Positions 10,788-19,718 of a stretch of DNA of 64,000 nucleotides are shown piece after piece; position 1 is the stretch's first letter, and each line of letters starts with the position of its first letter. The position numbers were made by a program, and so were the translations under genes. This stretch comes from Paraburkholderia sp. BL21I4N1 (GTDB lineage: Bacteria; Pseudomonadota; Gammaproteobacteria; Burkholderiales; Burkholderiaceae): positions 186,001 to 250,000 of the forward strand of contig NZ_PVEN01000002.1 in the NCBI RefSeq assembly GCF_002973525.1, in the 5' to 3' direction. The notes below the pieces were generated by a model. The model searched no databases. It worked only from the letters and a program-made list of their open reading frames with translations, and was not told the origin of the DNA.

Positions 10788-10903
10788 TATTTGCACTCTC
10801 GCATTCATGTAGACGGCGCAACTATCGCAGCGTCGCTTTGCCGCCGAAAGAGCGTGGAGTGCAATTCGGTATTGCAGAACCAGCACGACGTGCTCTGCGG
10901 ACA

Positions 10904-10940
10904 ATAAAAAAGGGCGTCCGAAAAGAATCGAACGCCCTTT
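10904..10940 (-). terminator. Rho-independent terminator of leuA
   Basis: On the minus strand AAAGGGCGT (10940-10932) pairs with ACGCCCTTT (10917-10909), followed by TTTATT. It lies 36 bp after the leuA stop. Confidence 0.8.
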
Positions 10941-10975
10941 CAACAACACTAGCCTTCTATCACAGGCTAGCTATT

Positions 10976-12694
10976 TCATACGGCTACGTCTTGCGCCGCC
11001 TCGTTCAATGCGGCGTCGAAGAAGCGTGCTTTCGCCTCCGCATTCGCGCGTGCATACGCACGATTCACGCCGCTGATTACCGCGCGAATCGACGCGGTCA
11101 CCAGATTAGCGTCGATCCCGACACCGAATGCGCTGCCCGCCACATCGGCCCCGGCCATTTCGGCGACAGCCACCGCACGCGCGTCCGCGCCTTGCGTCAA
11201 CGCGCGCTCTTCATAGTGCTGGATCCGCACCGGCGCGCCGATTGCGTGCATCAGCGCGTCCAGCGGACCGTTGCCTTCGCCGCTCAATACGCGGCGCGCG
11301 CCGTTGATCTCGACCGTGAGCTTGATGTGTTCACGGCCGTCGCGCTCGGACAGGTTGTGGCCAATGTAATGAATCGGCGCGACGTTCTGAACATACTCTT
11401 CCTGGAACAACGCCCAGATCTGCGCGGGCGTGACTTCCTGGCCGCTTTCGTCGGTAGAACGCTGCACCGCCGAACTGAAATCCACCTGCAGGCGACGCGG
11501 CAATACCACGCCGTAGCTCTGCTCGAGCAGATAGGCAATGCCGCCTTTGCCCGACTGACTGTTCACGCGGATCACCGAATCGTACGTCCGGCCGAGATCG
11601 CTCGGATCGATCGGCATGTACGGCACTTCCCACAACGCGTCCGGTTTCTGCACCGCGAAACCCTTCTTGATCGCGTCCTGATGCGAGCCGGAGAACGCGG
11701 TGAATACCAGATCGCCGACATACGGATGACGCGGATGCACCGGCAATTGCGTGCATTCTTCCGCGGTACGCGCGACTTCGTTGATGTTCGAGAAATCGAG
11801 CTCGGGATCGACGCCCTGCGTGTACAGATTCAACGCGAGCGTTACGAGGTCGACGTTGCCGGTGCGTTCGCCATTGCCGAACAGGCAGCCTTCGACGCGA
11901 TCCGCGCCGGCCATGACCGCGAGTTCCGCCGCCGCGACCGCGGTGCCACGGTCATTATGCGGGTGGACCGACACGATTAGCGAGTCGCGGCGCGCGAGAT
12001 TGCGGTGCATCCATTCGATCTGATCCGCGTAGACGTTCGGCGTGGCCATTTCGACGGTGGCGGGGAGGTTGACGATCGCCTTGTGGTCCGGCGTCGGTTG
12101 CCAGATGTCGAACACGGCGTCGCAGACTTCCTTCGCGAAGTCGAGCTCGGTGCCGCTGAATACTTCCGGGCTGTATTGCAGCGTGAAATGCGTTTCCGGC
12201 GAGGCGTCGGCGAAACGCTTCATCGTGCGCGCGGCTTTTTGCGCGAGCTCCTTCACGCCGCTCTTCTCGAGACCGAAGACGATCTTGCGAAATTCCGGCG
12301 CGGTCGCGTTGTACAGATGAACAATCGCACGCGGCACACCGCGCAACGATTCGAAGGTGCGTTCGATCAGGTCGTCGCGGGCTTGCGTCAAGACCTCGAT
12401 GGTGACGTCGTCCGGAATATGGCCGCCTTCGATCAGCTCGCGCACGAAATTGAAGTCGGTCTGCGACGCGGACGGAAACGCGACTTCGATTTCCTTGAAG
12501 CCGATCTGCACCAGCGTCTTGAACATGCGCATCTTGCGCTGTGCATTCATCGGCTCGAACAGTGCCTGATTGCCGTCGCGCAGGTCGGTGCTCATCCAGA
12601 TCGGCGCGCGCGTGATGGTGCGCGACGGCCATTGGCGATCCGTCAAGTTGATGGGCTTGAACGAGCGGTATTTGGTAGCAGGGTTTTTCAACAT
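10976..12694 (-). CDS. leuA: 2-isopropylmalate synthase (long LeuA type)
   Basis: LeuA condenses 2-oxoisovalerate with acetyl-CoA, the committed step of leucine synthesis. The 572 residues comprise a TIM-barrel catalytic domain with [11 protein letters not shown] near residue 37 and the metal-binding [11 protein letters not shown], a linker, and a C-terminal allosteric domain that senses leucine. Three in-frame ATGs are closely spaced (12703, 12700, 12694). The last gives the usual [14 protein letters not shown] start. The gene is alone on its strand, ends in a terminator, and is preceded by a leucine-rich leader peptide with alternative hairpins (12732-12926), so leucine supply probably controls expression. 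A second, shorter leuA may lie elsewhere, as is common in this family of bacteria. Confidence 0.95.
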   Translation of the reverse strand: MLKNPATKYRSFKPINLTDRQWPSRTITRAPIWMSTDLRDGNQALFEPMNAQRKMRMFKTLVQIGFKEIEVAFPSASQTDFNFVRELIEGGHIPDDVTIEVLTQARDDLIERTFESLRGVPRAIVHLYNATAPEFRKIVFGLEKSGVKELAQKAARTMKRFADASPETHFTLQYSPEVFSGTELDFAKEVCDAVFDIWQPTPDHKAIVNLPATVEMATPNVYADQIEWMHRNLARRDSLIVSVHPHNDRGTAVAAAELAVMAGADRVEGCLFGNGERTGNVDLVTLALNLYTQGVDPELDFSNINEVARTAEECTQLPVHPRHPYVGDLVFTAFSGSHQDAIKKGFAVQKPDALWEVPYMPIDPSDLGRTYDSVIRVNSQSGKGGIAYLLEQSYGVVLPRRLQVDFSSAVQRSTDESGQEVTPAQIWALFQEEYVQNVAPIHYIGHNLSERDGREHIKLTVEINGARRVLSGEGNGPLDALMHAIGAPVRIQHYEERALTQGADARAVAVAEMAGADVAGSAFGVGIDANLVTASIRAVISGVNRAYARANAEAKARFFDAALNEAAQDVAV

Positions 12695-12731
12695 TTTCAT
12701 CATCCGAGGGTGAGACCAGATAGCTGGGAAT

Positions 12732-12863
12732 CGACCGGACGACGAACAGATGCCACAACGCCGCCGGTCGGAAACCGGGGCTGGGTCAGTTACTGGGGAA
12801 TTGAGCGGTGCTTCGGGTGTAGCAGATTCAGATGGAAGCGCGCAGCAGCAGACCTAGCCCGGT
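12732..12863 (-). promoter_or_regulatory. Attenuator-like alternative RNA structures before leuA
   Basis: Four complementary segments occur in order on the transcript. Segment 1 is ACCGGGCT (12863-12856, inside the leader ORF). Segment 2 is AGCCCCGGT (12782-12774). Segment 3 is CGACCGG (12770-12764). Segment 4 is CCGGTCG (12738-12732). Possible pairings are 1:2 (one bulge), 2:3 (CCGGT/ACCGG, five-base loop) and 3:4 (seven perfect pairs). This is the topology of classical amino-acid attenuators, but 3:4 is not followed by a U-run, so Rho-dependent or translational control is equally possible. Confidence 0.5.
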
Positions 12864-12908
12864 AGAGGAGGCTAGTAGTAGCGATAGGAGGGTCTGGGCG
12901 CGGTACAT
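12828..12908 (-). CDS. Leucine-rich leader peptide upstream of leuA (LeuL-like)
   Basis: A 26-residue ORF, ATG 12908 to TGA 12830-12828, not previously in the ORF set because of its size. It begins [15 protein letters not shown], continues through [11 protein letters not shown], and contains nine leucines. Five of them use CTA (codons 8, 10, 11, 12 and 18), a codon that is very scarce in the surrounding genes, with one CTC and three CTG. Clustered rare codons of the end-product amino acid just ahead of its biosynthetic gene are the mark of a regulatory leader peptide. An in-frame ATG at 12926 would add six residues. No ribosome binding site precedes either start, and the promoter at 12917-12945 would place the transcript start at or within a few bases of ATG 12908, so translation may be leaderless. 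Confidence 0.72.
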   Translation of the reverse strand: MYRAQTLLSLLLASSTGLGLLLRASI

Positions 12909-12916
12909 AGTGCGCC

Positions 12917-12945
12917 ATAGGAACATATTATTGGGATGGCGTCAA
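12917..12945 (-). promoter_or_regulatory. Candidate promoter of the leuA leader transcript
   Basis: On the minus strand TTGACG (12945-12940), a 17-bp spacer and TCCTAT (12922-12917). The expected transcription start, six to nine bases further on, falls at 12911-12908, at the leader ATG. The -35 is strong, the -10 only moderate. Confidence 0.45.
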
Positions 12946-13021
12946 GCATCATCCCGCCGGCGGGGCTTGTTGGCGGCGCGGGCAGGCGGCACGTGTGGGC
13001 GCTCCTGCGCGCGCCGCGGAT

Positions 13022-13924
13022 TTACTGCGCCGGTTTGAGGAAGCGCAAGGTCATGCGGTCCGATTCGCCGATGGCCGCGTATTTTGCCCGGTCGACGTCG
13101 CCGCCCTCGTAGGTGGGCGGCAGCGACCAGACGCCGTGCGGATAGTCTTTCGTGTCGCGCGGATTGCTGTTCACTTCGCTGCGGCCGATCAACTGAAAGC
13201 CGGCCGCGCGGGCGTGTTCGACGACGTAGTCTTCGGTCACGTAGCCGCTGTCGATGGTTTGTTGCAGCGAGGTGCCCGGCGTCGCGCGATGTTCCTCGAC
13301 GCCGAGTATGCCGCCGGGTTTGAGCGCGGCGTAAAAGGCGCGCAGGTTGGCGTCGATCTGGCCGTCCTTGATCCAGTTGTGAATGTTGCGGAACGTCAGC
13401 ACCCGATCGAAGCGGGCGTCCACCGGAATGCCGGTGAACTGGCCGGCCTTTAGCGTGCCGACCACCACGTTGCCATACACGGCGGGCGCGGCGGCGAATT
13501 TGCGCGCGAACGCGGCCCGGTTGGCTTGCGCTTCCGCCGATGGCACGGCTTGCGGGTCGTCGTATTCGGCTTCGTAGAGCTGGCCGTGGTCGCGCAGGTA
13601 GGGCGCGAGGATTTCCGTGTACCAACCGCCGCCGGGCGCGATCTCCAGCACGGTTTGCGACGGCGTCAGTTCGAAGAACTGCAAGGTGGCTTGCGGATGA
13701 CGGTAGAGGTCGCGCTGGCGAGCCTTGTCGCCGCGTTGCGGGCCGGCCACCGCGGCTTGCAGTTGCGCCTCGTTAGCGGCGGTGGTTGTCGCGTTCGATG
13801 CCGATGCGGATAACGTCGACGCAGGGCCGGCGCATGCCGTCATGAGCAGCGCGGCGCTGAATGCCGCGAACGTGCCGGACAGCGCGCGAGCTTTCGGAAT
13901 GGGGTAGGCGTTCATGAGATCCAT
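13022..13924 (-). CDS. Predicted class I SAM-dependent methyltransferase-like lipoprotein
   Basis: A 300-residue protein with an N-terminal hydrophobic segment ending in LLMTAC, a lipobox-like sequence, so it appears to be exported or membrane-anchored. The rest resembles a Rossmann methyltransferase: QTVLEIAPGGGWYTEILAPYL is motif I, and later FDRVLTFRNIHNW and ALKPGGILGVEEH match the post-motif region. A similar exported methyltransferase-like family is widespread in proteobacteria, with no agreed substrate. SAM is not expected outside the cytoplasm, so the domain may have another role or the signal may be an anchor with the domain inside. ATG 13924 or 13915 could be the start. It stands alone between the leuA leader and a divergent exported protein. 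Confidence 0.75.
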   Translation of the reverse strand: MDLMNAYPIPKARALSGTFAAFSAALLMTACAGPASTLSASASNATTTAANEAQLQAAVAGPQRGDKARQRDLYRHPQATLQFFELTPSQTVLEIAPGGGWYTEILAPYLRDHGQLYEAEYDDPQAVPSAEAQANRAAFARKFAAAPAVYGNVVVGTLKAGQFTGIPVDARFDRVLTFRNIHNWIKDGQIDANLRAFYAALKPGGILGVEEHRATPGTSLQQTIDSGYVTEDYVVEHARAAGFQLIGRSEVNSNPRDTKDYPHGVWSLPPTYEGGDVDRAKYAAIGESDRMTLRFLKPAQ

Positions 13925-13986
13925 TATCGGGGTGTTCGAATCGCGGGGAAATCGGCAATTGGAATAAAGATAGAAGATAAGCGGTT

Positions 13987-14145
13987 ATGGATTCGAGTGC
14001 TGGCGTTGCGACGATTGCCGTTGCAGAGGTCGAAGCGGTCGAACTGGCTGAAGCCGCTGGATCGACTGATGCGACGCAGATAGCCGAAGCCGCCGACGTG
14101 GCCGAAGTTGCCGAATCCGAACCGGGCGGTGGCGCGTATAAATAA
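13987..14145 (+). CDS. Small Ala/Glu-rich ORF (52 residues), doubtful
   Basis: This ORF, with a weak AAGATAAG upstream, lies in the 314-bp gap between the methyltransferase-like gene and the next exported protein. Its product is low in complexity, dominated by AE, VAE and VEAVE steps, because the DNA repeats GCCGAA-like hexamers. It could be a charged helical small protein or a chance product of the repeat. No homology is recognised. The rest of the gap shows nothing else coding. Confidence 0.2.
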   Translation: MDSSAGVATIAVAEVEAVELAEAAGSTDATQIAEAADVAEVAESEPGGGAYK

Positions 14146-14238
14146 GGTGCTCAGCGTTGGCCGCGCGCTGGCTCGCCGGATCGCCCGATCGGAAACCGCG
14201 GACAGGATCACCTTCTTTTCACATTGCCGGAGGCAGCC

Positions 14239-14580
14239 ATGAAACGAACGTCGAGGACATTGAAGGCAGTACGGATCTTGCTGTGCGCCACCGCGTGCGG
14301 GATGGCGGCGCAGGCGGGCGCTCAGGGCCTGAGCACGCAGGACGACGTCAACGCGCCGCAAAACAGCTTACGTCTGATGCCGAACGCCGCGCGCGGCAGC
14401 GAATATCCGACGCACGGCAACCAGCAGGCGGGCGAGATGAACCTGAATCCGACCGACCCGCGCGCGCAACTGGTCAACGGCTTGCCGAACAACACGAATG
14501 CGGGCGGCTACGGTTCGCCGCTCGCGGGTGTGCGCACTTATGTGCAGCCGACGGCCACGCCGTCGATGCCGGCCAATTGA
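14239..14580 (+). CDS. Small exported protein of unknown function
   Basis: This 113-residue protein starts at ATG 14239 behind GGAGG (14229-14233), which beats the upstream in-frame start at 14224. A basic start (MKRTSRTLKAVR) and hydrophobic stretch ending AAQAGAQG form a signal peptide. The mature region is rich in Asn, Pro and Gly (NAPQNSLRLMPNAARG, LNPTDPRAQLVNGLPNNTNAGGYGSPL) with no cysteine or charged active-site pattern, and is probably disordered. No family is recognised. It is followed by the convergent CadD-like gene, with no obvious terminator between them. Confidence 0.6.
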   Translation: MKRTSRTLKAVRILLCATACGMAAQAGAQGLSTQDDVNAPQNSLRLMPNAARGSEYPTHGNQQAGEMNLNPTDPRAQLVNGLPNNTNAGGYGSPLAGVRTYVQPTATPSMPAN

Positions 14581-14675
14581 GGGTTCGGATGGAGAACGGC
14601 CGTGCCGCATCGCGCGTTGGCGTGTAGCGCATCTCCGCACGGGCCGCTTGCCGACCTATTGAAACCTGGCGCCTT

Positions 14676-15314
14676 TTAGAGGCCAAACACGATCCGCAGC
14701 GTGTCGTTCCCGACGATCACGGACACGCCGATCACCAGCAGGATCAGCGGCAGCAGCGCCGTGCCGTAACGCCGGATCGGCGCGCCGAGCAATGGATGTT
14801 CGACCAGCCACACCGCCGCGGCGCACCATAGTCCAATCATCACGATAAACACCAGTGAGATGAACATGCCGTCGGCATGCGAATGGCTGGCGTACAACGG
14901 CACGTAGACGGCGATGTTGTCCGAGCCGTTGGCGACCGCCACGCAGGCGACGGTCCACCAGGATGAGCCGCCGCGCATCGATGCGGCCGGTGCGGATGCA
15001 CTTGGCGGGTTGGAGCTGCCCGCACCAAAGCTTGCCGCGTTGGAGCTGCCCGGACCAAAGCGCTCCCAGGCCTTGGCGAGCCCGACACCGATCGGCAGGA
15101 AGCCGAGCAGGCCGACGTAGCCCGTGGGCAAACGCGTCAGCAGGGCCGCTGCCAGGATCGCCGCCACGATCAGCGCCAGCGAGCCGGCGAATTGCCCCGC
15201 GATCACGCGACCCCGCTCGCGTCCCGCTTCCGCGAGAAAGGCGAGCAACACGAACAGATTGTCGATGTTGGTGGCGACATAAGCCGCGATAGCGAGCAGG
15301 GCAAGGCTGAGCAT
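14676..15314 (-). CDS. CadD-family cadmium-resistance/permease-like membrane protein
   Basis: A 212-residue membrane protein with about five to six hydrophobic helices. The paired motifs YVATNIDNLFVLLAFLAEA near the N terminus and AVANGSDNIAVYVPLYA in the middle are the internal-repeat signature of the CadD family in the LysE exporter superfamily. CadD is linked to cadmium resistance in Gram-positive bacteria; function in Proteobacteria is little tested. The frame is open up to 15482, but ATG 15314 starts exactly at the first membrane helix (MLSLALLAIAAYV). The loop between helices holds a low-complexity Gly/Ser/Asn/Ala stretch encoded by a short duplicated DNA segment. No metal-responsive regulator is adjacent. 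Confidence 0.75.
   Translation of the reverse strand: MLSLALLAIAAYVATNIDNLFVLLAFLAEAGRERGRVIAGQFAGSLALIVAAILAAALLTRLPTGYVGLLGFLPIGVGLAKAWERFGPGSSNAASFGAGSSNPPSASAPAASMRGGSSWWTVACVAVANGSDNIAVYVPLYASHSHADGMFISLVFIVMIGLWCAAAVWLVEHPLLGAPIRRYGTALLPLILLVIGVSVIVGNDTLRIVFGL
15010..15060. repeat. 30-bp-period direct duplication inside the CadD-like gene
   Basis: A 21-bp unit starting TTGGAGCTGCCCG at 15010-15030 recurs at 15040-15060 with one substitution. It encodes the Ser/Asn/Pro/Gly part of a cytoplasmic or periplasmic loop and adds about ten residues. Confidence 0.7.
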
Positions 15315-15578
15315 GCGGGAAAGCCGGTCGATACGGGGTGAAAAACCGGGCTGCGTCACGAGAAAGACACAGACGGGAAAAAGGCCGAGCGGGCGACAGC
15401 GATGACCGGTCAACACGATGCCGATACGCGCCGACGAGGTCAAGGTTTTGACGTGTCGCCTGCCGTTTCGCGCCAGGTCCACGGCCCCAAGCCGGTGCGT
15501 CGTGCTGCCAGAAGCGGCCGGCGTCGAGTGGCTGCCCCGTAAGCTACAATTGCCGACGGCTTGAAAAACGGAACATCA

Positions 15579-16166
15579 ATGAAGATTCGCATTCTCTCCC
15601 TCGTCTGCGTCACGACCGCTGCCACGCTGCTGGCCGGCTGTGCCGTCTATAAGAACCCGAGCGCATGCGAGCAGTTGATGCGAAGCAAGCTGGCCGACAC
15701 TTCCACGGATACGCTGAAGATCGATCACGCCGGCGTGGCGATCGACGGCACACGTGTGGTGGTTGAAGGTTCGATCGAACACGTGATGACGGCGTCGGAA
15801 GTGGCGGCCGCTACGCCGCCTGTCGTGCCGAAGGCGGCGGCACCGGTTGTGGCTTCAGCGGGGCAGGTGGCAGCGGTGGAGCAGATGGCATCCGCGGCTT
15901 CGGCCGGATCTTCGGCTTCGGCGCCGGCCGCTGCGGCAAATGCCTCCGGCGCATCGGACGCAGCAGCGGCAGCACTCGCAGCACCGGCGGCCGTGGCCGC
16001 AGCGGCTTCGAGCGCCGACGCGCTTTCGGCCAAAAACGCCAAGCCGAAGAAGACGACCACGGCCGCCGCCGCCGAATGCACGTTCCAGGGCGAGACGCTG
16101 GGTGTGTTCACTTGGCTGGCGCCTGCCAAGCTCGCCGCGCCGCCAGCCGAAGACGCCGAGGAGTAA
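15579..16166 (+). CDS. Alanine-rich lipoprotein of unknown function
   Basis: A 195-residue protein with a lipoprotein signal peptide (MKIRILSLVCVTTAATLLAGC). After the lipid cysteine comes a short ordered region, YKNPSACEQLMRSKLADTSTD and then VAIDGTRVVVEGSIEH, and a long Ala/Ser/Pro linker (about residues 85-155). The C-terminal segment TTTAAAAECTFQGETLGVFTWLAP carries one more cysteine. ATG 15579 was chosen over an in-frame TTG at 15561 because the signal peptide then starts normally. The design suggests an envelope-anchored domain pair joined by a flexible linker. It converges on the glycosyltransferase gene. No function is known. Confidence 0.7.
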   Translation: MKIRILSLVCVTTAATLLAGCAVYKNPSACEQLMRSKLADTSTDTLKIDHAGVAIDGTRVVVEGSIEHVMTASEVAAATPPVVPKAAAPVVASAGQVAAVEQMASAASAGSSASAPAAAANASGASDAAAAALAAPAAVAAAASSADALSAKNAKPKKTTTAAAAECTFQGETLGVFTWLAPAKLAAPPAEDAEE

Positions 16167-16311
16167 ATCGCCTGCGTGCGCTGGTGTGTTGGTGCGGTGT
16201 CTCCCTCGCGAGCGGGCCTTCGGTTGTTATCCCGAGCCGTATCAGGCCCAAGCCTCCAGGCGGACCGCAAACCGCAGACCGCTCTACCTCCAAACCAACG
16301 CCAAGCCCGAA

Positions 16312-18207
16312 TCACCCTCCAGCCATCGCCTCCGCGCGATGGCTTTTCTTTCCCCGCATCAGTTCGCGCACACGCTCGCCAAACGCCTGCGGCCGCCCCT
16401 CGAAGCAACGCTCCACCGCCCGCGTATCGATCAGACGCTGCCGTAACCGCATGCGCTCGTTGTGCGAGTCGATCATTCGAATTGCGGCGACGACGTAATC
16501 CTCGACGTTGTCGGCCGTGGTCCACGACGGCATGCCCACCCGCTCGAAGAGCGCGCCGTCGATCCGCTCGAACACCTCCGGCCCCCGTTTGCACACACCC
16601 GGCAAACCCAGCGTGAGCGCGTCGACAATGCCATTGGTATTGCCGAATGGAAAGGGGCTGAGAAACAGATCGGCACGATTGACGCGCGCCAGATAGCCGG
16701 TGTAGTCGTGAAAGCCATGCACGACAGCCCGCGGCAGCGCTCGGCCGATTACGTCGCGGATTCGCTCCAGCGGCAAACCTGCCGGCACACCGCTCATGAA
16801 GTGAAACTCGACCGGCGTCGCGGCGCGCGCGCCGATCTCGCGGCATGCGTCGAGAAAGCCGGGATTCAGCTTCATCGCGCTGGCCGTGACGATGACCTCG
16901 AGGGTCTCGCGCGACGGCGGAATCCGCGCGACGAGTTCCGGCAACGACACCGAAGGGCGATACGGCTGACCGTCCTTCGGCAGCTTCAGCAGGCGTTCGC
17001 TAAAGCAGGCCGGGTTGCCGATGTAATCTTCTTCGACACTCACGTAGTCGATCTTGTCGGAGTGCGTGGTGGCCGGGTGTCCTAGTCCGGCGATCTGCAG
17101 GGGTGCGACGCGCAGATTCGACATGAACACGCTAAGCACGAACATGCCCACGCTCGGCATATACAGCACGTCCGCCTGTTCGGCTTCGGCAAAGTCGCGA
17201 ATTGTCTTCAGGCATTCGCCGATGTATTCCGGCTGCTCCAATTCGATGAAACGATCGAACACCGCGCGCCCGATGTCGTCGATCGCGTAACCGAACCCGA
17301 AGCCCACCACCTCGAAATGTTCGCGCGCCGCTTCCAGCGTGCGCGAATGGGTGCGGTAGATTGAATGAGCGCCGCCGAACCACTCCAGCACGACCAGCAT
17401 CAGCGGTTTCTTGCCGCGCCGCGCGCGGCTTTTCGCCGGCGCTAAAGCCGCCGCCGGCGCCTCCGCTGACGGCAGGTCGGTCAATCCCAGTTGCGTCAGT
17501 TTGCGGCGCACCAGTACGTTAATGTCTCGCTTGATCTCGTGCCGCCGTGGCGAGTTCGCGTAGCTGCAGAACATATAGGCGTTATGCAGCAGGGCGGTGG
17601 GTAAGTCGTCGAGGTCGTCGATCTGCCGCAGCTTGCCCGGCAGCCATTCGATCAGCGCTTCACGTTTGACATGCGCGCTCGGTGAGCCCTTGAATGTCGG
17701 CGCGAGCAGCGCGAGCGCGAGACTGGCCGCGAGGGTTTTGTCGTACGCCCACAGCGCGGCGAAGTCGATCTCCAGTTCGGACTCGGTCGAATAGAGCACA
17801 CACAGTTTTTCGACGAAACTGTCGCCGGCAAGAAACTGCGTGTTCTCCGGGCCACGTGGGTTCAGGTGACGGCTCACCGGATCGGCATTGCCGAACGGCG
17901 TGGTCGAGAACACCAGGCCGAGCCATTCGTGCAGCGTCAGGAGCAGTCTGAGGCACTCGGCGGGCAGTTTGAAATCCGGGTCGGCAAACAGCGTGGACGA
18001 GGCGCTCGCGAGACGGCTGCAGAAGCGGTGGTGCTGCTCGCCGGGCGTGAGGTCGAGCATACCCGACGCAACGAAGCCGTGGTCCAGCTTGCCGCGCTTC
18101 TGCTGTAACAGCGCCAGCGCGGCGATGAGCTGGATCGACGCCTTGACGTGCTGACGCGTGTAGACGAGTTGCTCGAAGTGGTCGAGCGAAAAGGTGGCTT
18201 CTTGCAT
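16312..18207 (-). CDS. HMW1C-type cytoplasmic N-glycosyltransferase (GT41 family)
   Basis: A 631-residue protein whose second half matches HMW1C and related enzymes, which transfer hexoses from UDP-sugars or GDP-sugars to asparagine in Asn-X-Ser/Thr sequons of adhesins in the cytoplasm. The diagnostic stretches are LVVLEWFGGAHSIYRTHS (near 260-280), IAGLGHPATTHSDKIDYVSVEEDY with CFSERLLKLPKDGQPY (near 365-405), and the donor-binding end FLSPFPFGNTNGIVDALTLGLPGV. The N-terminal ~230 residues form the helical domain typical of the family. No adhesin or two-partner secretion gene lies next to it, so its target is unknown. Its GC content and codon use match the neighbours. Confidence 0.85.
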   Translation of the reverse strand: MQEATFSLDHFEQLVYTRQHVKASIQLIAALALLQQKRGKLDHGFVASGMLDLTPGEQHHRFCSRLASASSTLFADPDFKLPAECLRLLLTLHEWLGLVFSTTPFGNADPVSRHLNPRGPENTQFLAGDSFVEKLCVLYSTESELEIDFAALWAYDKTLAASLALALLAPTFKGSPSAHVKREALIEWLPGKLRQIDDLDDLPTALLHNAYMFCSYANSPRRHEIKRDINVLVRRKLTQLGLTDLPSAEAPAAALAPAKSRARRGKKPLMLVVLEWFGGAHSIYRTHSRTLEAAREHFEVVGFGFGYAIDDIGRAVFDRFIELEQPEYIGECLKTIRDFAEAEQADVLYMPSVGMFVLSVFMSNLRVAPLQIAGLGHPATTHSDKIDYVSVEEDYIGNPACFSERLLKLPKDGQPYRPSVSLPELVARIPPSRETLEVIVTASAMKLNPGFLDACREIGARAATPVEFHFMSGVPAGLPLERIRDVIGRALPRAVVHGFHDYTGYLARVNRADLFLSPFPFGNTNGIVDALTLGLPGVCKRGPEVFERIDGALFERVGMPSWTTADNVEDYVVAAIRMIDSHNERMRLRQRLIDTRAVERCFEGRPQAFGERVRELMRGKKSHRAEAMAGG

Positions 18208-18388
18208 CAGGCAATTTTCTCGAAATACGCATGACTAACTAAACCGAAGCGACGTTAGTCGAAGCCGGGGATTATCGCAGCCGACCAATATCAAATAGCC
18301 CCGTCCCATGAATTCGGGAAGTTTCCGCGTCTGAAAGCGCGGTCTAGATGCCGTGTGTAGGGAGAATCTGTCAGAACAGCGGTCAGCT

Positions 18389-19633
18389 TTAGAACGCGTA
18401 ATAAGGCCCCGGTCCCGCCGACGTCACGCGTGCCGAGATGGCGGTGTAGACACGTCGTCCGAAGAAGAACGGCAGGCCCCAGCCGAAGCTGCCGCCCGCC
18501 ACGCCGGCCAGGTTGTCGAAAGCGTTGTTCCCCGACGCGAACAGCACGCGCGAATTGCCGATTTCGAACGACACCGGGTTCGACGTGCCGTTCGTGCCGG
18601 AAATCGCGGCGCTGGCGGCCTGCGTCGCGCTGGGGCAATACCAGAAGCCGCACTGCGGCAATTGCGTATTGCTGAAGAAAAGCCCGTTCGAGCCGCTGTC
18701 GATATAGCTTTGCGAATACGTTTGCCCCGCGCTCGTGGTGACCACGTAGCCGGTCTGCGAATTGGCCTTGATGACGCCGGCGCCGCCGAGTGTGTTGTTC
18801 GCCTGGGTATCGATGCCGAAGATCAGCGAGCCGGACACGTTGGCCGCGCCGTTGTCGGCAACGGCCGGCAGGTCGATCACGACGCCGTTGTTGTCTAGCG
18901 CGAAGCGGCTGACCGGGTTGGTCACCTGTTGCGCGAGCGCCTGCGTGCTCGCGATGCAGGCGCCGTTCGCGTCGCAACGGTAATACCAGCGCGGCAAGGC
19001 GGTGTTGACGCAGCCGGCGCCGCAGTCGGCCGCGAACAGGCCGACGCCGAGAATGCCGTTGGAGCGCAGGCTCGCGACAGTCAGCATGGCCGGTCCGGAG
19101 GCGGCGCAATCGGCGGGGACGGTCGGCGCCGCCGGGTCGGAGATCAGCTGGATCGGGATCGCCGCGGCCAGCTGGCCGGCCATGCGCACGTCCGCGCTGC
19201 GTACCGTGCCCCACGCGTAGCCGCCGCCGAACACCGCGCACTCGCCGGTGATGCCGTCGCCCGACGCGATCGCCGCGAGCGGGAGGTTCGCCGGCAGCGC
19301 CGACGCCAGAATCCGCAAACCGTGCGAGCCGGTATCGACCTGAACATTGTCGATGGTCGCGCAGTTGTCGGTGCCGGGCTGACAGACGGTGACGCTCGTC
19401 GTCAGCATGTTGCGCGTCAGGCCCGGCGCGGTGGTGACGGCGATCGGCTGGACGTTGGGAAGGGTCGATTGCGGCACCGACGTGCTGGCGGCTGGCGTGG
19501 CGGCGCTGGCCGGGGCGCTGGCGGAGCCGGTTTGGCCGGCGCTGGTTGACGTGCTGCCGCCGCCTCCGCCGCCGCAACCGGCGAGCGTGGCGGAAACGAG
19601 GACCAGCGTGAGCAAGGGGATAGACGGGGTCAT
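18389..19633 (-). CDS. DUF3443 lipoprotein with pepsin-like aspartic-protease motifs
   Basis: This 414-residue protein has a lipoprotein signal ending LAGC, with a six-glycine run and a Ser/Ala-rich stalk behind it. The body matches DUF3443. Two Asp-Thr/Ser-Gly motifs stand in equivalent places of the two halves: VDTGSHGLRI at residue 100 and IDSGSNGLFF at residue 312, each followed by a hydrophobic-Gly pattern. NGILGVGLF near 192 and the C-terminal GLPFFFGRRVYTAI recall the corresponding pepsin strands. A membrane-anchored aspartic protease or an inactive relative is therefore plausible; this is inference. Several cysteines (84, 91, 132, 176, 204, 208, 220, 226, 328, 333) could form disulfides. 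It is the second gene after DUF2844, 85 bp away. Confidence 0.8.
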   Translation of the reverse strand: MTPSIPLLTLVLVSATLAGCGGGGGGSTSTSAGQTGSASAPASAATPAASTSVPQSTLPNVQPIAVTTAPGLTRNMLTTSVTVCQPGTDNCATIDNVQVDTGSHGLRILASALPANLPLAAIASGDGITGECAVFGGGYAWGTVRSADVRMAGQLAAAIPIQLISDPAAPTVPADCAASGPAMLTVASLRSNGILGVGLFAADCGAGCVNTALPRWYYRCDANGACIASTQALAQQVTNPVSRFALDNNGVVIDLPAVADNGAANVSGSLIFGIDTQANNTLGGAGVIKANSQTGYVVTTSAGQTYSQSYIDSGSNGLFFSNTQLPQCGFWYCPSATQAASAAISGTNGTSNPVSFEIGNSRVLFASGNNAFDNLAGVAGGSFGWGLPFFFGRRVYTAISARVTSAGPGPYYAF

Positions 19634-19718
19634 GGTGCGAGCGGTCTCCGGCGCGTTGTTTTTTGTGAGTGCGGCTAGGGCGGATGCAGGGCGGGCGGAT
19701 ATCGCGCGCCGCCGTCCA

